Positions 52,658-62,614 of a DNA stretch of 64,000 nucleotides are shown piece after piece (within the stretch, counting starts at the first letter, position 1; the number at the start of each line of letters is the position of its first letter). Below the pieces are notes generated by a model. The model was not told the DNA's origin, ran no database searches, and saw only the letters and a program-made list of their open reading frames with translations. A program made the position numbers and the translations under genes. Origin of the DNA: Peptoniphilus lacydonensis (lineage in GTDB: Bacteria; Bacillota; Clostridia; Tissierellales; Peptoniphilaceae); NCBI RefSeq assembly GCF_900106515.1, contig NZ_FNWF01000002.1:278001-342000 (forward strand), in the 5' to 3' direction.

Positions 52658-53346
52658 CAATCTCTTCTTCCAAAAATACTTAAAAGTCTTAAAAATTGTC
52701 CTATTGCTACAATTGTTGATGCAACATAAGTAAGTGCTGCTGCATCTAAGACTTCTTTAGTTCCAACTAAATCTTCTTCTGTTATTATTCCATTTGCAAG
52801 TTCTTTCTTTGCTCTGTTAGATGCGTCAAACTCAACTGGAAGTGTTACAATTTGAAATAAAACTGCAAAGAAAAATAAAGCTATACCCAACTTTGTAAAA
52901 AATACTGAAAAGAAAAAACCAAGTATTATTAATATAAAGCTAAGTTGTGTCCCTAGATTTGCAAGTGGAACTAATGCAGCCCTGAACTTTAAAGGTACAT
53001 ATTCTACTGAATCTTGAATTGCATGTCCAACTTCATGTGCTGCAATAGAAACTGATGCAACTGAATTTTTGTAATATACATCTCTCGATAAATTTAAAGT
53101 TTTATCTCTTGGATCGTAGTGATCAGACAATTCTCCATCTACTAAATTTATCTCTACAAAATTAAGTCCATTTCTATCTAAAATTTTTCTAGCAACTTCT
53201 GCTCCACTTAAATTTGTGGATGATCCAATTTTTTTGTATTTTTCATACGCAGAACTTATCTTAGCTTGTGCATAAAAAGCAAGTATTAGTCCTGGTAAAA
53301 TATAAATAAAATAACTGTAATCATAGTAATAATACGACCCAAACAT
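52657..53346 (-). CDS. Membrane zinc metallopeptidase (YugP-like)
   Basis: A 229-residue membrane protein with the zinc motif HEVGH (AAHEVGHAIQDSVEYVPLKFR) near residue 105, one N-terminal helix and two or three hydrophobic segments after the motif. VEFDASNRAKKELANG is the conserved second part, with Glu and Asp as likely third ligand. It matches the DUF/neutral zinc metallopeptidase family typified by YugP. Proteolytic targets are unknown. It sits between fmt and rsmB, a common place in clostridia, overlapping both by a base. Confidence 0.92.
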   Translation of the reverse strand: MFGSYYYYDYSYFIYILPGLILAFYAQAKISSAYEKYKKIGSSTNLSGAEVARKILDRNGLNFVEINLVDGELSDHYDPRDKTLNLSRDVYYKNSVASVSIAAHEVGHAIQDSVEYVPLKFRAALVPLANLGTQLSFILIILGFFFSVFFTKLGIALFFFAVLFQIVTLPVEFDASNRAKKELANGIITEEDLVGTKEVLDAAALTYVASTIVAIGQFLRLLSIFGRRD

Positions 53347-54269
53347 TATTTCCCTCCTATTAAATAATTTTCTTCAAACTTATTTCCACGCAAGAAATCT
53401 TCTATTGCCATGACTCTTTTCCCTGGAGCTTGTATTTTTTTTACAGATATTGCTCCATCGCACGTTTTTATTACAAGTTCATCCTTCGCCTTTAAAATTT
53501 TCCCTGCTTCTTTTTCTAAATTACATGAAACAATTTCTGCGTCAAAAACTTTATAAACTTTGTCATTGTAACTAAATTTTGCACCGTAATGAGGAGAAAG
53601 GCCTCTTACTTTATTTACAATATTTTTTGAAGTATCATCAAAATCTAATTTTAAATCATCCTTTAAAATCTTATGAGCATAGGTTTTCTTAGAATCATCT
53701 TGCTCTTTGAATTTAACTTCTCCTTTTTCAACTTCTTTTATAAACTCTTCTAAAAGTTCTGAACCCATTTTGGAAAGCACTTTTTCTAACTTTCCAGCAT
53801 TCATTTTATTTATTTTAATTTCTTTTATGGAAGAAACTGCCCCAGAATCAAGTCCTTCTTCAACTTTCATAAGGCTAACTCCACTTTTTTCATATCCTTC
53901 CATAATTGCCCTATTAATTGGAGCTGCCCCTCTAAGTTTTGGCAAAATTGATGCGTGAATATTTACAATATATTTTGGGATTTCTATTAACTCCTTTGAC
54001 AAAACTTGTCCATAGGCAACTACAACAATTATATCAGGGCTTACTTTTTTTATCTTTTCTAGAGATTCTTTAGAATTAACATCATGAGGTTGAAAAACTT
54101 CTATGCCAAGTTCTTCTGCTTTTACTTTTACAGCTGTCTTTGTAACTTTCTTTCCTCTTCCCCTTTTTTTATCTTCTTGAGAAATTACAAGAGAAATATC
54201 TCCAAGACTATTTAATTTTTCTAAAATAGGAACAGAAAACTCAGGCGTTCCCATAAAAATAAATTTCAT
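53346..54269 (-). CDS. fmt: Methionyl-tRNA formyltransferase
   Basis: Adds a formyl group from 10-formyl-tetrahydrofolate to initiator Met-tRNA. MKFIFMGTPEFSVPIL, the catalytic Asn-His in VNIHASILPKLRGAAPINRAI, and the Asp in EEGLDSGAV are all present, followed by the C-terminal OB domain with KIQAPGKR. The 307-residue length is standard. It overlaps def by one base and the metallopeptidase by one base; def-fmt is a classic pair. Confidence 0.97.
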   Translation of the reverse strand: MKFIFMGTPEFSVPILEKLNSLGDISLVISQEDKKRGRGKKVTKTAVKVKAEELGIEVFQPHDVNSKESLEKIKKVSPDIIVVVAYGQVLSKELIEIPKYIVNIHASILPKLRGAAPINRAIMEGYEKSGVSLMKVEEGLDSGAVSSIKEIKINKMNAGKLEKVLSKMGSELLEEFIKEVEKGEVKFKEQDDSKKTYAHKILKDDLKLDFDDTSKNIVNKVRGLSPHYGAKFSYNDKVYKVFDAEIVSCNLEKEAGKILKAKDELVIKTCDGAISVKKIQAPGKRVMAIEDFLRGNKFEENYLIGGK

Positions 54270-54748
54270 TAGTCCTCCTCATCTTTAGCTTCATACATTT
54301 CTATTGCTTTATCTGTGTATAAAATTCCATCGAGATGATCCATTTCGTGTTGAATTATGCGAGCAAGAAAATCTTCTGCTTCCATTATTTTCTCTTTTCC
54401 AGTCAAATCATTGTACTTAACTTTTATATTTTTTGCTCTTTTTACAATTCCTTGTTTTCCTGGGATAGAAAGACATCCTTCCATAGAGATTTCTTCTCCT
54501 TCTTTTTCCAAAATAACTGGATTTAACATATAGAATCTTTTGTTTTCTTCTTCATCTCTATTATCAACTACAATTAATCTTTTTAAAATTCCAACTTGAG
54601 GAGCAGCAAGTCCAACCCCATAAGCTACATCCATAGTTTCATACATATCATCAATTAAAACTTCTAATGTATTATTAAAATTCGCAACTATCTTTGACTT
54701 TTTTCTAAGTATTGGATCTTCATCCGTTCTTATTTTTCTTATTGCCAT
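54269..54748 (-). CDS. def: Peptide deformylase
   Basis: Removes the N-formyl group from nascent proteins. Motif I GVGLAAPQVG, motif II EGCLSIPG with the metal-binding Cys, and motif III QHEMDHLDG with two His and the catalytic Glu are intact. The 159-residue length points to a class 1-like short deformylase. It lies eight bases after priA and overlaps fmt by one base. Confidence 0.97.
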   Translation of the reverse strand: MAIRKIRTDEDPILRKKSKIVANFNNTLEVLIDDMYETMDVAYGVGLAAPQVGILKRLIVVDNRDEEENKRFYMLNPVILEKEGEEISMEGCLSIPGKQGIVKRAKNIKVKYNDLTGKEKIMEAEDFLARIIQHEMDHLDGILYTDKAIEMYEAKDEED

Positions 54749-54756
54749 TTAATCAC

Positions 54757-57096
54757 CTAAAACTCTATATTTAAAAATATTTTACTATCGTCATTTATTT
54801 TACTATTAATAATTACCCTTTTCAAAACTTCTATTAACAGATTCATATCCTTTGGCTTTACTTTCACAGAAAATTTTGTCCTGTTTATTTTTTTTATCTT
54901 TGGAAGTTTTATAAAATTCGTCACCATTAAATCTATATTTTTTATATCATTTTTCATTTGTTTTAAAAATCTCTCTGCCCAAATATAAGTCAATTTTTCT
55001 TCATAAGAAGAAAATTCAAACTCAATTAATTTCATATAAGGTGGGTACAAAAATAACTTTCTCTCAGAAATTTCATATTCATAGAAATCTTTATAATAAC
55101 CATTTGCAGAATATTTTATAATTTCACTATCTGGACTATAAGTTTGAATTATTACTTCCCCTTTTTTTGAAGAACGACCAGCTCTTCCTGCCACCTGTGT
55201 TACAAGCTGAAAAGTTTTCTCTTTTGCCTTGTAATCAGAAATATAAAGGGACAAGTCTGCAGCAACTATCCCAACGAGTGTAACATTTTCAAAATCAAAT
55301 CCTTTTGACACCATTTGAGTTCCAATAATTATATCTGCTTCTCTATTTTTTACAATATCATAGAAATTTTTAAAAGAATCTTTCTTAGTAGTTGTATCTC
55401 TATCCATTCTCACAACTCTAGCTTCTGGAAATAATTTGTTTACTTCTTCTTCAACTTTTTGTGTACCAATTCCAAATTGTTTTATAAACTTCGACCCACA
55501 GTTTGGACAAACTTTTGGTACTTCTTTTGTACTTCCGCAATAATGACAAATTAATCTATTCTTTGATTTGTGATAAGTCATGGAAATATCACAATTATCA
55601 CATTTTATAACCTCTCCACAAGATCTACACGAAATAAAATTAGAAAAGCCTCGTCGATTTAAAAATAAAATAATTTGTTCTTTTTTTTCTAATTTATCTT
55701 TTATTGCATCTCTTAATTCCCTGCTAAAAATAGAAATATTCCCCATTAAAAGCTCATCTCTCATGTCCACAATTTTCGTATTTGGAAGAAAGGCTCCCTT
55801 TTTCGCCCTATTTTTCAATTCACAAAGATTGTAATAACCTTTTTTTGCATAAAAATAACTTTCAATAGACGGTGTTGCAGATCCAAGTAAAACTTTACCT
55901 TTCCCTTTCATTCTGTGTATAGCGACCTCTATTGTGTCATATTTTAAATTGTCGTGAAATTCATAAGAAGAGTCGTGAGATTCATCTACAATTATCATTT
56001 TTAAATTTTTAAAAGGCACAAAAACTGCACTCCTAACTCCTACAACAACTTTAACATCACCATTTAAAACTTTTCTATACTCATCGTACCTCTCTCCAGA
56101 AGAAAGTTTTGAGTGAATGATTGCAACATTTTTTCCAAATCTTCCTTTAAATCTCTCTATCATTTGAGGAGTCAATCCAATTTCTGGCACTAAAACTATT
56201 ACTTCTCCACCATTTTCTATAACTCTTGAAGCAATATTTAAATAAACCTCTGTCTTCCCACTTCCTGTTAGTCCATGAAGGAGTGTCACAACTTTTTCAG
56301 TTTTTTCTATACTTTTTAATGCTCTTTGCTGTTCTTCATTTAGAGATATATTTTCAGAACTAAAATTATTTTCATCTGGTTCTCTTTTTATTTCTTTTTT
56401 AAATTCAGTAATTATTCCTTTTTTTATTAAAGTCTTTATAGGTGAATAAGAAATAGAAAGGCTCGTCATGACTTCTATTCTTGAAACTTCTTTCTTATCT
56501 TTTATAAAATTAAATACAGTTCTCTGTTTCTCACTTATATCTTCTAAAAACTTAGAACTAAAATTTTCTGATATCTTTAAAAAATTTTCCCTTTTAGGCT
56601 TTACTAAAACTAAAGAATCATATTCATATTTTAAAAATCCTTTGGAATGTAATTTTTTTACAATTTTCTTTTGATCAATATTCAAATCTTCATAATATTT
56701 ATTTAGGTCAATAGAATTTAATAAAATTAAATCTTCTCCTGTTGGATAATCTTCTATAATAATTTTTTTCTTAATCTTTTGCAAATTTCCAGGAGGAAGA
56801 ATTGGAGAAAACGCTTTTGAATATCCTATTAAGTATCTATTTTTCATCCACAAACCAAGTTCAATTAAATCCTTAGATATAATTGGTTCGTCGTCTAAAA
56901 CAGAATCTACTTCTTTTAAACTTTTCCCATGTTCTCCTGAATAATCTTTATACAAAAAAAGTATGATGCCAACTCTGTAACTATTGCCAAAACTTACAAG
57001 AACTCTCATACCTTCTTTAACATCATCTTTTACAATGTAAGTATAAAGTTTATCAATTTTTTGAAAATTATTTTCTATAAAAATATCTGCAAACAA
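54757..57096 (-). CDS. priA: Primosomal replication restart helicase PriA
   Basis: Restarts replication at collapsed forks. After the 3'-DNA-binding and winged-helix parts (residues 1-250) follow the helicase motifs GLTGSGKTEVYLN, VPEIGLTPQM, VDESHD and GSATPSIES, then the zinc-binding cysteines in CRSCGEVIKCDNC, CHYCGS and CPNCGS, and the QVAGRAGRSSKKGEV motif. The 779-residue length is normal. It is preceded by coaBC, as in Bacillus. Confidence 0.97.
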   Translation of the reverse strand: MFADIFIENNFQKIDKLYTYIVKDDVKEGMRVLVSFGNSYRVGIILFLYKDYSGEHGKSLKEVDSVLDDEPIISKDLIELGLWMKNRYLIGYSKAFSPILPPGNLQKIKKKIIIEDYPTGEDLILLNSIDLNKYYEDLNIDQKKIVKKLHSKGFLKYEYDSLVLVKPKRENFLKISENFSSKFLEDISEKQRTVFNFIKDKKEVSRIEVMTSLSISYSPIKTLIKKGIITEFKKEIKREPDENNFSSENISLNEEQQRALKSIEKTEKVVTLLHGLTGSGKTEVYLNIASRVIENGGEVIVLVPEIGLTPQMIERFKGRFGKNVAIIHSKLSSGERYDEYRKVLNGDVKVVVGVRSAVFVPFKNLKMIIVDESHDSSYEFHDNLKYDTIEVAIHRMKGKGKVLLGSATPSIESYFYAKKGYYNLCELKNRAKKGAFLPNTKIVDMRDELLMGNISIFSRELRDAIKDKLEKKEQIILFLNRRGFSNFISCRSCGEVIKCDNCDISMTYHKSKNRLICHYCGSTKEVPKVCPNCGSKFIKQFGIGTQKVEEEVNKLFPEARVVRMDRDTTTKKDSFKNFYDIVKNREADIIIGTQMVSKGFDFENVTLVGIVAADLSLYISDYKAKEKTFQLVTQVAGRAGRSSKKGEVIIQTYSPDSEIIKYSANGYYKDFYEYEISERKLFLYPPYMKLIEFEFSSYEEKLTYIWAERFLKQMKNDIKNIDLMVTNFIKLPKIKKINRTKFSVKVKPKDMNLLIEVLKRVIINSKINDDSKIFLNIEF

Positions 57097-57125
57097 TCTA
57101 TCACCTACAAAAGAGCTAGATTTCT

Positions 57126-58319
57126 CTAGCTCATAAGTTTTTTTACTCTATCTAAAATTTCTGTTGCGAGCTCTTTTTTGTCCATTATTTCTAAATCATC
57201 AACTTTCTCTTTGCTGATAATGGAAACAATATTTGTGTCAGAACCAAATCCCGCACCTTTTTTCTTAATATTATTTACAACAATCATATCAAAATTTTTC
57301 TTTATAAGTTTTTCTTTTGCATACTCGTAAATATTTGTAGATTCAGCAGCAAAACCGACAATTATTTGATTTTTTTTAATACTTCCAAAATGAGCTGCAA
57401 TGTCAGGATTTTTTTCCATTTCTATTAGATTCATTTGACTGTCATTGCCCTTTTTTATCTTTTCTTCACTGTAAGTCTTTGGTCTATAATCACTTGGCGC
57501 GGCAGCTTTTATGAGAACGTCACAACTATCAAAATATTCTCCAACTACATCATACATATCTCTAGTTGTCTTAACTCTTACAAAATTATCAACTTTTGGC
57601 ACATTTATTTTTGTGGGTCCAGATATTAAAGTTACCTTTGCTCCACGTTTTTTTGCATTATCAGCTAAAGCATAGCCCATTTTGCCCGAAGAATAATTCG
57701 AAATAAATCTCACAGGATCTAGAGGTTCAACAGTAGGTCCAGCCGTTATAACGACATGCTTACCTTCTAAATCTTTTTTTGTGAGTGCTCTATCTATCTC
57801 ATCTACAATTTCACTTGGTTCAAGCATTTTACCACTACCATAGTCATTGCATGCTAGAAAATCTTCTTTCGTATCTAAGATAACTATCCCTCTTTTCCTA
57901 AGAGTTTCCATATTTTTTTGATTTGCATCTGAATTTAGCATAACTGTATTCATTCCCGGGGCAAGTATTACCTTTGATCTAGATGCCATCAGAACAGTTG
58001 TAAGCATATCATCTGCTATTCCATTTGCAAATTTTCCCATCAAATTTGCAGTTGCTGGTGCTATTACAATAATATCTGCCCATTTTGCAAGAGAAATGTG
58101 TTCCACATCCATATTTTGAAGTTGGTTAAACATTTCACAGTGAACTGTATTATTTGACATAGTTTGAAAAGTGAGAGGTGTCACAAATTCTGTTGCATTT
58201 TTTGTCATAACAACTTTAACTTCTGCCCCCATCTTTCTAAGAAGGCTACAAATACCAGGTGATTTATATGACGCTATACCTCCTGTGACTCCAAGGAGAA
58301 TTTTTTTATCTTTTAACAT
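57126..58319 (-). CDS. coaBC: Bifunctional phosphopantothenoylcysteine decarboxylase/synthetase
   Basis: Two consecutive CoA-biosynthesis steps in one 397-residue protein. Residues 1-180 are the FMN-dependent CoaC decarboxylase (LLGVTGGIASYKSPGI, PATANLMGKFANGIADDMLTT, PGMNTVML and the substrate-clamp ACNDYGSGKM). Residues 185-397 are CoaB (VITAGPTVEPLDPVRFISN, SSGKMGYALAD, AAAPSDYRP, ending in VVNNI). It begins two bases after rpoZ. Confidence 0.96.
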   Translation of the reverse strand: MLKDKKILLGVTGGIASYKSPGICSLLRKMGAEVKVVMTKNATEFVTPLTFQTMSNNTVHCEMFNQLQNMDVEHISLAKWADIIVIAPATANLMGKFANGIADDMLTTVLMASRSKVILAPGMNTVMLNSDANQKNMETLRKRGIVILDTKEDFLACNDYGSGKMLEPSEIVDEIDRALTKKDLEGKHVVITAGPTVEPLDPVRFISNYSSGKMGYALADNAKKRGAKVTLISGPTKINVPKVDNFVRVKTTRDMYDVVGEYFDSCDVLIKAAAPSDYRPKTYSEEKIKKGNDSQMNLIEMEKNPDIAAHFGSIKKNQIIVGFAAESTNIYEYAKEKLIKKNFDMIVVNNIKKKGAGFGSDTNIVSIISKEKVDDLEIMDKKELATEILDRVKKLMS

Positions 58320-58320
58320 T

Positions 58321-58623
58321 TTATTCCTCTTCGAGATTTTCTTCCTTTAACCTATCAATTTTTTCTTGTTTTATTTTTTCAATTAATTGTTCTTTTTCTT
58401 TTGATATTACTTTATTATATTCACTGTCAGTTAATTTTTCTCCAAACTTAACTTTACCTGCCATTACTTCTTCAATTGCAATTGTAACAGGCTTTTCGCT
58501 ATTAGTCTTTACTAGTGGTGGGTTGTCATCAATTAATTTTCTCGCTCTCTTTGAAACTAAAATTGCAAGTTCGTATCTTGAATCAGCAACTTCTTTTAAT
58601 TCTTTAAAAGATGGTATAATCAT
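58321..58623 (-). CDS. rpoZ: RNA polymerase omega subunit
   Basis: A 100-residue small RNA polymerase subunit. SRYELAILVSKRARKLI is the omega signature that contacts beta-prime, followed by KPVTIAIEEVMAGKVKFG. It is longer than the 67-residue Bacillus protein because of a Lys/Glu-rich C-terminal helix. It overlaps gmk by four bases, and gmk-rpoZ-coaBC is the conserved order. Confidence 0.93.
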   Translation of the reverse strand: MIIPSFKELKEVADSRYELAILVSKRARKLIDDNPPLVKTNSEKPVTIAIEEVMAGKVKFGEKLTDSEYNKVISKEKEQLIEKIKQEKIDRLKEENLEEE

Positions 58624-59240
58624 TTATCTCTCTCCTCTTCTGCCTGAACTTCCTTTTTTATATCTTTATGCCTCTTAACTCTAAGTTTCTCAGCAGCTAT
58701 AATATTTTCTATACTACTTACTGCATTTTCCAAGACATCATTAATTACAAAGTAATCATATTCGCCCACAAAGTCAAGCTCTTTAAAGGCATTTCTATAT
58801 CTTGTTTCTATTTCATCTTCAGTTTCTGTATCCCTTTTCACAAGTCTTGATTTAAGCTCATCCATAGTAGGAGGGATTAGAAAAATAAAAACAGCTTCTT
58901 TATATTTTTCTTTAATTTGAAGAGCTCCTTGTACATCAATCTCTAGAAGTACAATTTCCCCCTTCTCTATCTCATCAAAGACAAATTTTTTAGGTGTCCC
59001 ATAATAATTTGTATGCACAAAAGCATATTCTAAAAGTTCTCCCTTTTCTACCATTTCTTCAAACTCTTCTCTTGTAGCAAAAAAATAATTTTCACCATTA
59101 ACTTCACCTGGTCTAGGTGTTCTTGTTGTTACAGAAGTTGAAAAAATAATATCATCATTGTTTTTCATAAGAGCTTCACTTACAGTTCCCTTTCCGGAAC
59201 CAGAAGGCCCTGATAAAACTAATAAGAATCCACCGTCCAA
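58620..59240 (-). CDS. gmk: Guanylate kinase
   Basis: Phosphorylates GMP to GDP. The 206-residue protein shows the P-loop LSGPSGSGKGTVSEAL, the GMP-binding TTRTPRPGEVNGENYFF, LLEIDVQGALQIKE and FLIPPTMDELKSRLVKR. It lies 28 bases after the yicC-like gene; the small remA (DUF370) gene often placed between the two is absent. It overlaps rpoZ with ATGA. Confidence 0.97.
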   Translation of the reverse strand: MDGGFLLVLSGPSGSGKGTVSEALMKNNDDIIFSTSVTTRTPRPGEVNGENYFFATREEFEEMVEKGELLEYAFVHTNYYGTPKKFVFDEIEKGEIVLLEIDVQGALQIKEKYKEAVFIFLIPPTMDELKSRLVKRDTETEDEIETRYRNAFKELDFVGEYDYFVINDVLENAVSSIENIIAAEKLRVKRHKDIKKEVQAEEERDK

Positions 59241-59268
59241 ATCATCACCCTCCTAATATATAAAAAAT

Positions 59269-60144
59269 TTATTCAACATTTTGAACTTGTTCACGCAACT
59301 TTTCTATTTCAGATTTTAACTTTACAACTGTATTTGTTATTTCAATATCATTCGATTTAGATCCAATTGTATTAACTTCTCTATTCATCTCTTGAATTAA
59401 AAAATCTAATTTTCTTCCAATTGATTCTTCTGACTCAATTATATCATTAAAATTATCTATATGTATTTTTAATCTAGTGATTTCTTCATCAATAGAAAGT
59501 TTATCTAAGATAATCGCAATTTCTGTTAAAATTCTAGACTCATCAATTTTTGTAGCATCTAAATATTCAGAAATTCTATTTCTAAGTCTTTCCTCATTTT
59601 CTTTTAAAGTTATTGGAGCTCTTTTTTCAACAAAATCAGTTAACTTTTTAATTTCGGATAATTTCTTTTTGAAATCCTTTTTTATTTCTTTTCCCTCGAT
59701 TTGTCTGGAAACTACAAGATTATTGAGTGATTTTTCTGCAACTTCTAAAATTTCTTTTTTAACTAAATCTACTTCAAAATCATCTTTTTGAGATTTAAAA
59801 ATATTCGGATCTCTCATAAGTTCTAAGAAAGAAATATCACTTTTTACTCCAAAATTTTTCTCTAAATCTTTACTTATAATAATATACTTATTTAAAAGCT
59901 TATAGTCAACATCAATTTTAACATCTTCAGAGTTTAAACATTCAAAATTTATAAATACATCGACCTTGCCTCTTTTAATTTTACTTTTGATTAAAGACTT
60001 AACAGATTCTTCAGCATAAATCAAAGAATTTGACATTCTCATATTGATATCCAAGTATCTGTTATTTACTGATTTCATTTCAATTTTAATATAAAAATCA
60101 TCGTTTCTTTTTTCAAAAAGGCCGTAACCTGTCATGCTATTCAT
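59269..60144 (-). CDS. YicC/YloC-family endoribonuclease
   Basis: A 291-residue member of the YicC family, described as an endoribonuclease. The N-terminus MNSMTGYG, VNNRYLDINMRM, RGKVDVFINFE and the C-terminal GRKLDFLIQEMNREVNTIGSKSND are typical. It starts the run yicC-gmk-rpoZ-coaBC-priA-def-fmt and follows leuS after a hairpin terminator, with GAGGAG as ribosome-binding site. Confidence 0.94.
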   Translation of the reverse strand: MNSMTGYGLFEKRNDDFYIKIEMKSVNNRYLDINMRMSNSLIYAEESVKSLIKSKIKRGKVDVFINFECLNSEDVKIDVDYKLLNKYIIISKDLEKNFGVKSDISFLELMRDPNIFKSQKDDFEVDLVKKEILEVAEKSLNNLVVSRQIEGKEIKKDFKKKLSEIKKLTDFVEKRAPITLKENEERLRNRISEYLDATKIDESRILTEIAIILDKLSIDEEITRLKIHIDNFNDIIESEESIGRKLDFLIQEMNREVNTIGSKSNDIEITNTVVKLKSEIEKLREQVQNVE

Positions 60145-60163
60145 AAAAAAAACTCCTCATAAA

Positions 60164-60190
60164 GAACAAAAAGCACTAAAAAGTGCTTTT
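60164..60190 (-). terminator. Terminator of leuS
   Basis: On the minus strand a perfect stem AAAGCACT / AGTGCTTT with a four-base loop is followed by TTTGTT. The weak T run may allow read-through to yicC, for which I see no promoter. Confidence 0.75.
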
Positions 60191-60194
60191 CATT

Positions 60195-62606
60195 TTATTT
60201 TACAACTATGTTTACAATCTTATTTGGAACATAAATCTTCTTTACAACTTTTTTAGTTTCAATATTTTTTGCATAAAGTTCATCTTTTTCTAAAATTTCA
60301 AAAACTTCGTCTTGATTTGAGTCCCTAGATATATTTATCGTAAATCTAACTTTTCCATTAAACTGAACTGGAATTTCTATTTCATCATCTACTGTAAGCT
60401 TTTCATCAAATATTGGCCACTCTTGTTCTGACAAAATTCCACCTAAATCGCAAATTTGCCATAATTCTTCTGTAATATGTGGTGCAACTGGATTTAACAA
60501 AATTAGGAAAGTTCTAAAATCTTCTTTTGTAATTTTTCCAGCATCATTAAATTCATTTGAAAGGCCCATAAGTTGTGCTATTGCAGTATTTGCTTTTAAA
60601 TTTTCATAATCTTCTGTTACCTTTTTTATAGTTTTATGGATTTCTGTTACAAGTTTTTCTGAATAATTATCTTCATCAACTATAATAGTTTGAAGATTCC
60701 AAACTCTTTCCAAAAATCTTCGGCAACCTTTTACTCCATTTTCTGACCAAGGCACTGGCTTTTCAAAATCACCAATAAACATTTCATAGCATCTTAAAGT
60801 ATCTGCACCATAATCTCTTACAATATCATCAGGATTAACAACATTTCCTCTTGACTTAGACATCTTTTCATTATTACTTCCCAAAATCATTCCATGAGAA
60901 GTTCTCTTTTGATATGGTTCTTTAGTGGGAACTACACCCATATCATATAAAAATTTGTGCCAAAATCTTGAATAAAGCAAGTGAAGTGTTGTATGTTCCA
61001 TACCACCATTGTACCAGTCAACAGGAAGCCAATACTTTAAAGCTTCTTTACTTGCAAGTTCTTTGTCATTATGTGGATCTGTATATCTTAAGAAATACCA
61101 AGATGATCCTGCCCACTGTGGCATTGTATCAGTTTCTCTTTTAGCTGGACCGCCACATTTAGGACAAGTTGTATTTACCCAATCAGTCATTTTTGCAAGT
61201 GGTGATTCTCCAGAATCTGTTGGTTCATAATTTTCAACTTCTGGAAGAAGTAAAGGTAACTCTTCTTCTGGAAGTGCAACATAACCACATTTTTCACAGT
61301 GAACTATTGGAATTGGTTCCCCCCAATATCTTTGTCTAGAGAAAACCCAATCTCTTAACTTATAATTAACTTTTCTGTCGCCTAAATTATTTTCAACTAA
61401 ATAATCTATTATCTTTGAAATAGCATCTTTTACTTCAAGTCCATTTAAAATTCCTGAATTTATCATCTTTCCAGAACTTGTTTCAGTGTTTGCATGTTTG
61501 CTTACATCACTGCCTTCAATTACAGGAATTATTTCAAGACTAAACTTTTTCGCAAAGTCATAGTCACGATCATCGTGAGCAGGAACTGCCATTATGGCTC
61601 CAGTCCCATAAGTCATTAGAACGTAATCAGAAATCCAAATTGGAATTTCTTTATTAGTAAGCGGATTTATAGCTCTAATTCCTTTGATTTCAACGCCAGT
61701 CTTATTCTTTTCAAGCTCTGTTCTTTCAAAATCACTTTTCTTTGAAACTTCTTCTCTATAAGAATTTATTTCAGCTAAATTTTCTATTTTATCTTTATAT
61801 TTATCAATAAGTGGGTGTTCTGGTGCAATTACCATATAAGTTGCCCCAAAAATTGTATCTGGTCTAGTCGTAAAAACTTCAAGTTTCTCATCTAAATCTT
61901 TTAGAGAAAAGTTTACACTTGCACCTTCACTTCTTCCAATCCAATTTTTTTGTTGAGTTACAACTCTGTCAATAAAGTCGAGATCATCAAGGTCTTCTAT
62001 AAGTCTATCCGCATAATCCGTAATTTTTAGCATCCATTGACTCTTAACACGTCTTACGACTTCGTGTCCACATCTTTCACATTTTCCACCTACAACTTCT
62101 TCATTTGAAAGTCCAACTTTACATGACGGACACCAGTTTATAGGCATTTCCTTTTTATAAGCAAGTCCATTTTTGTAAAGTTGTAGAAAAATCCATTGAG
62201 TCCACTTATAATATTCTGGATCAGTTGTATTTATTTCTCTTGACCAATCGAAAGAAAAACCAATTGATTTTAATTGCTTTTTAAAATGTTCTATATTATT
62301 TTTGGTTACAATTGCAGGATGAATCTTATTTTTAATTGCATAGTTTTCTGTTGGAAGACCAAATGCATCCCAACCCATTGGATATAAAACATTTAATCCT
62401 TGCATTCTTTTCATTCTCGAAACAATGTCAAGAGCTGTATATGGCCTTGGATGACCAACATGAAGTCCCTGTCCAGATGGATAAGGAAATTCTACAAGAG
62501 CGTAAAATTTCTCTTTATCTGAGTTATCTTCACATACAAAAGATTCATGTTCATCCCAAAAATCTTGCCATTTTTTTTCTATCTCGCTCGGCGTATATTT
62601 ATTCAT
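60195..62606 (-). CDS. leuS: Leucyl-tRNA synthetase
   Basis: An 803-residue class I synthetase. The HIGH motif reads HVGHPRP near residue 50, zinc-type cysteines lie at CPSCKVGL and CERCG and again at CEKCGY and CPKCGG, and the CP1 editing domain has [14 protein letters not shown] and the catalytic [11 protein letters not shown]. The KMSKS loop is intact ([15 protein letters not shown]), followed by the anticodon-binding and C-terminal domains. It begins eight bases after asnS, an unusual but tight pairing of two synthetases. Confidence 0.98.
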   Translation of the reverse strand: MNKYTPSEIEKKWQDFWDEHESFVCEDNSDKEKFYALVEFPYPSGQGLHVGHPRPYTALDIVSRMKRMQGLNVLYPMGWDAFGLPTENYAIKNKIHPAIVTKNNIEHFKKQLKSIGFSFDWSREINTTDPEYYKWTQWIFLQLYKNGLAYKKEMPINWCPSCKVGLSNEEVVGGKCERCGHEVVRRVKSQWMLKITDYADRLIEDLDDLDFIDRVVTQQKNWIGRSEGASVNFSLKDLDEKLEVFTTRPDTIFGATYMVIAPEHPLIDKYKDKIENLAEINSYREEVSKKSDFERTELEKNKTGVEIKGIRAINPLTNKEIPIWISDYVLMTYGTGAIMAVPAHDDRDYDFAKKFSLEIIPVIEGSDVSKHANTETSSGKMINSGILNGLEVKDAISKIIDYLVENNLGDRKVNYKLRDWVFSRQRYWGEPIPIVHCEKCGYVALPEEELPLLLPEVENYEPTDSGESPLAKMTDWVNTTCPKCGGPAKRETDTMPQWAGSSWYFLRYTDPHNDKELASKEALKYWLPVDWYNGGMEHTTLHLLYSRFWHKFLYDMGVVPTKEPYQKRTSHGMILGSNNEKMSKSRGNVVNPDDIVRDYGADTLRCYEMFIGDFEKPVPWSENGVKGCRRFLERVWNLQTIIVDEDNYSEKLVTEIHKTIKKVTEDYENLKANTAIAQLMGLSNEFNDAGKITKEDFRTFLILLNPVAPHITEELWQICDLGGILSEQEWPIFDEKLTVDDEIEIPVQFNGKVRFTINISRDSNQDEVFEILEKDELYAKNIETKKVVKKIYVPNKIVNIVVK

Positions 62607-62614
62607 AACAACTC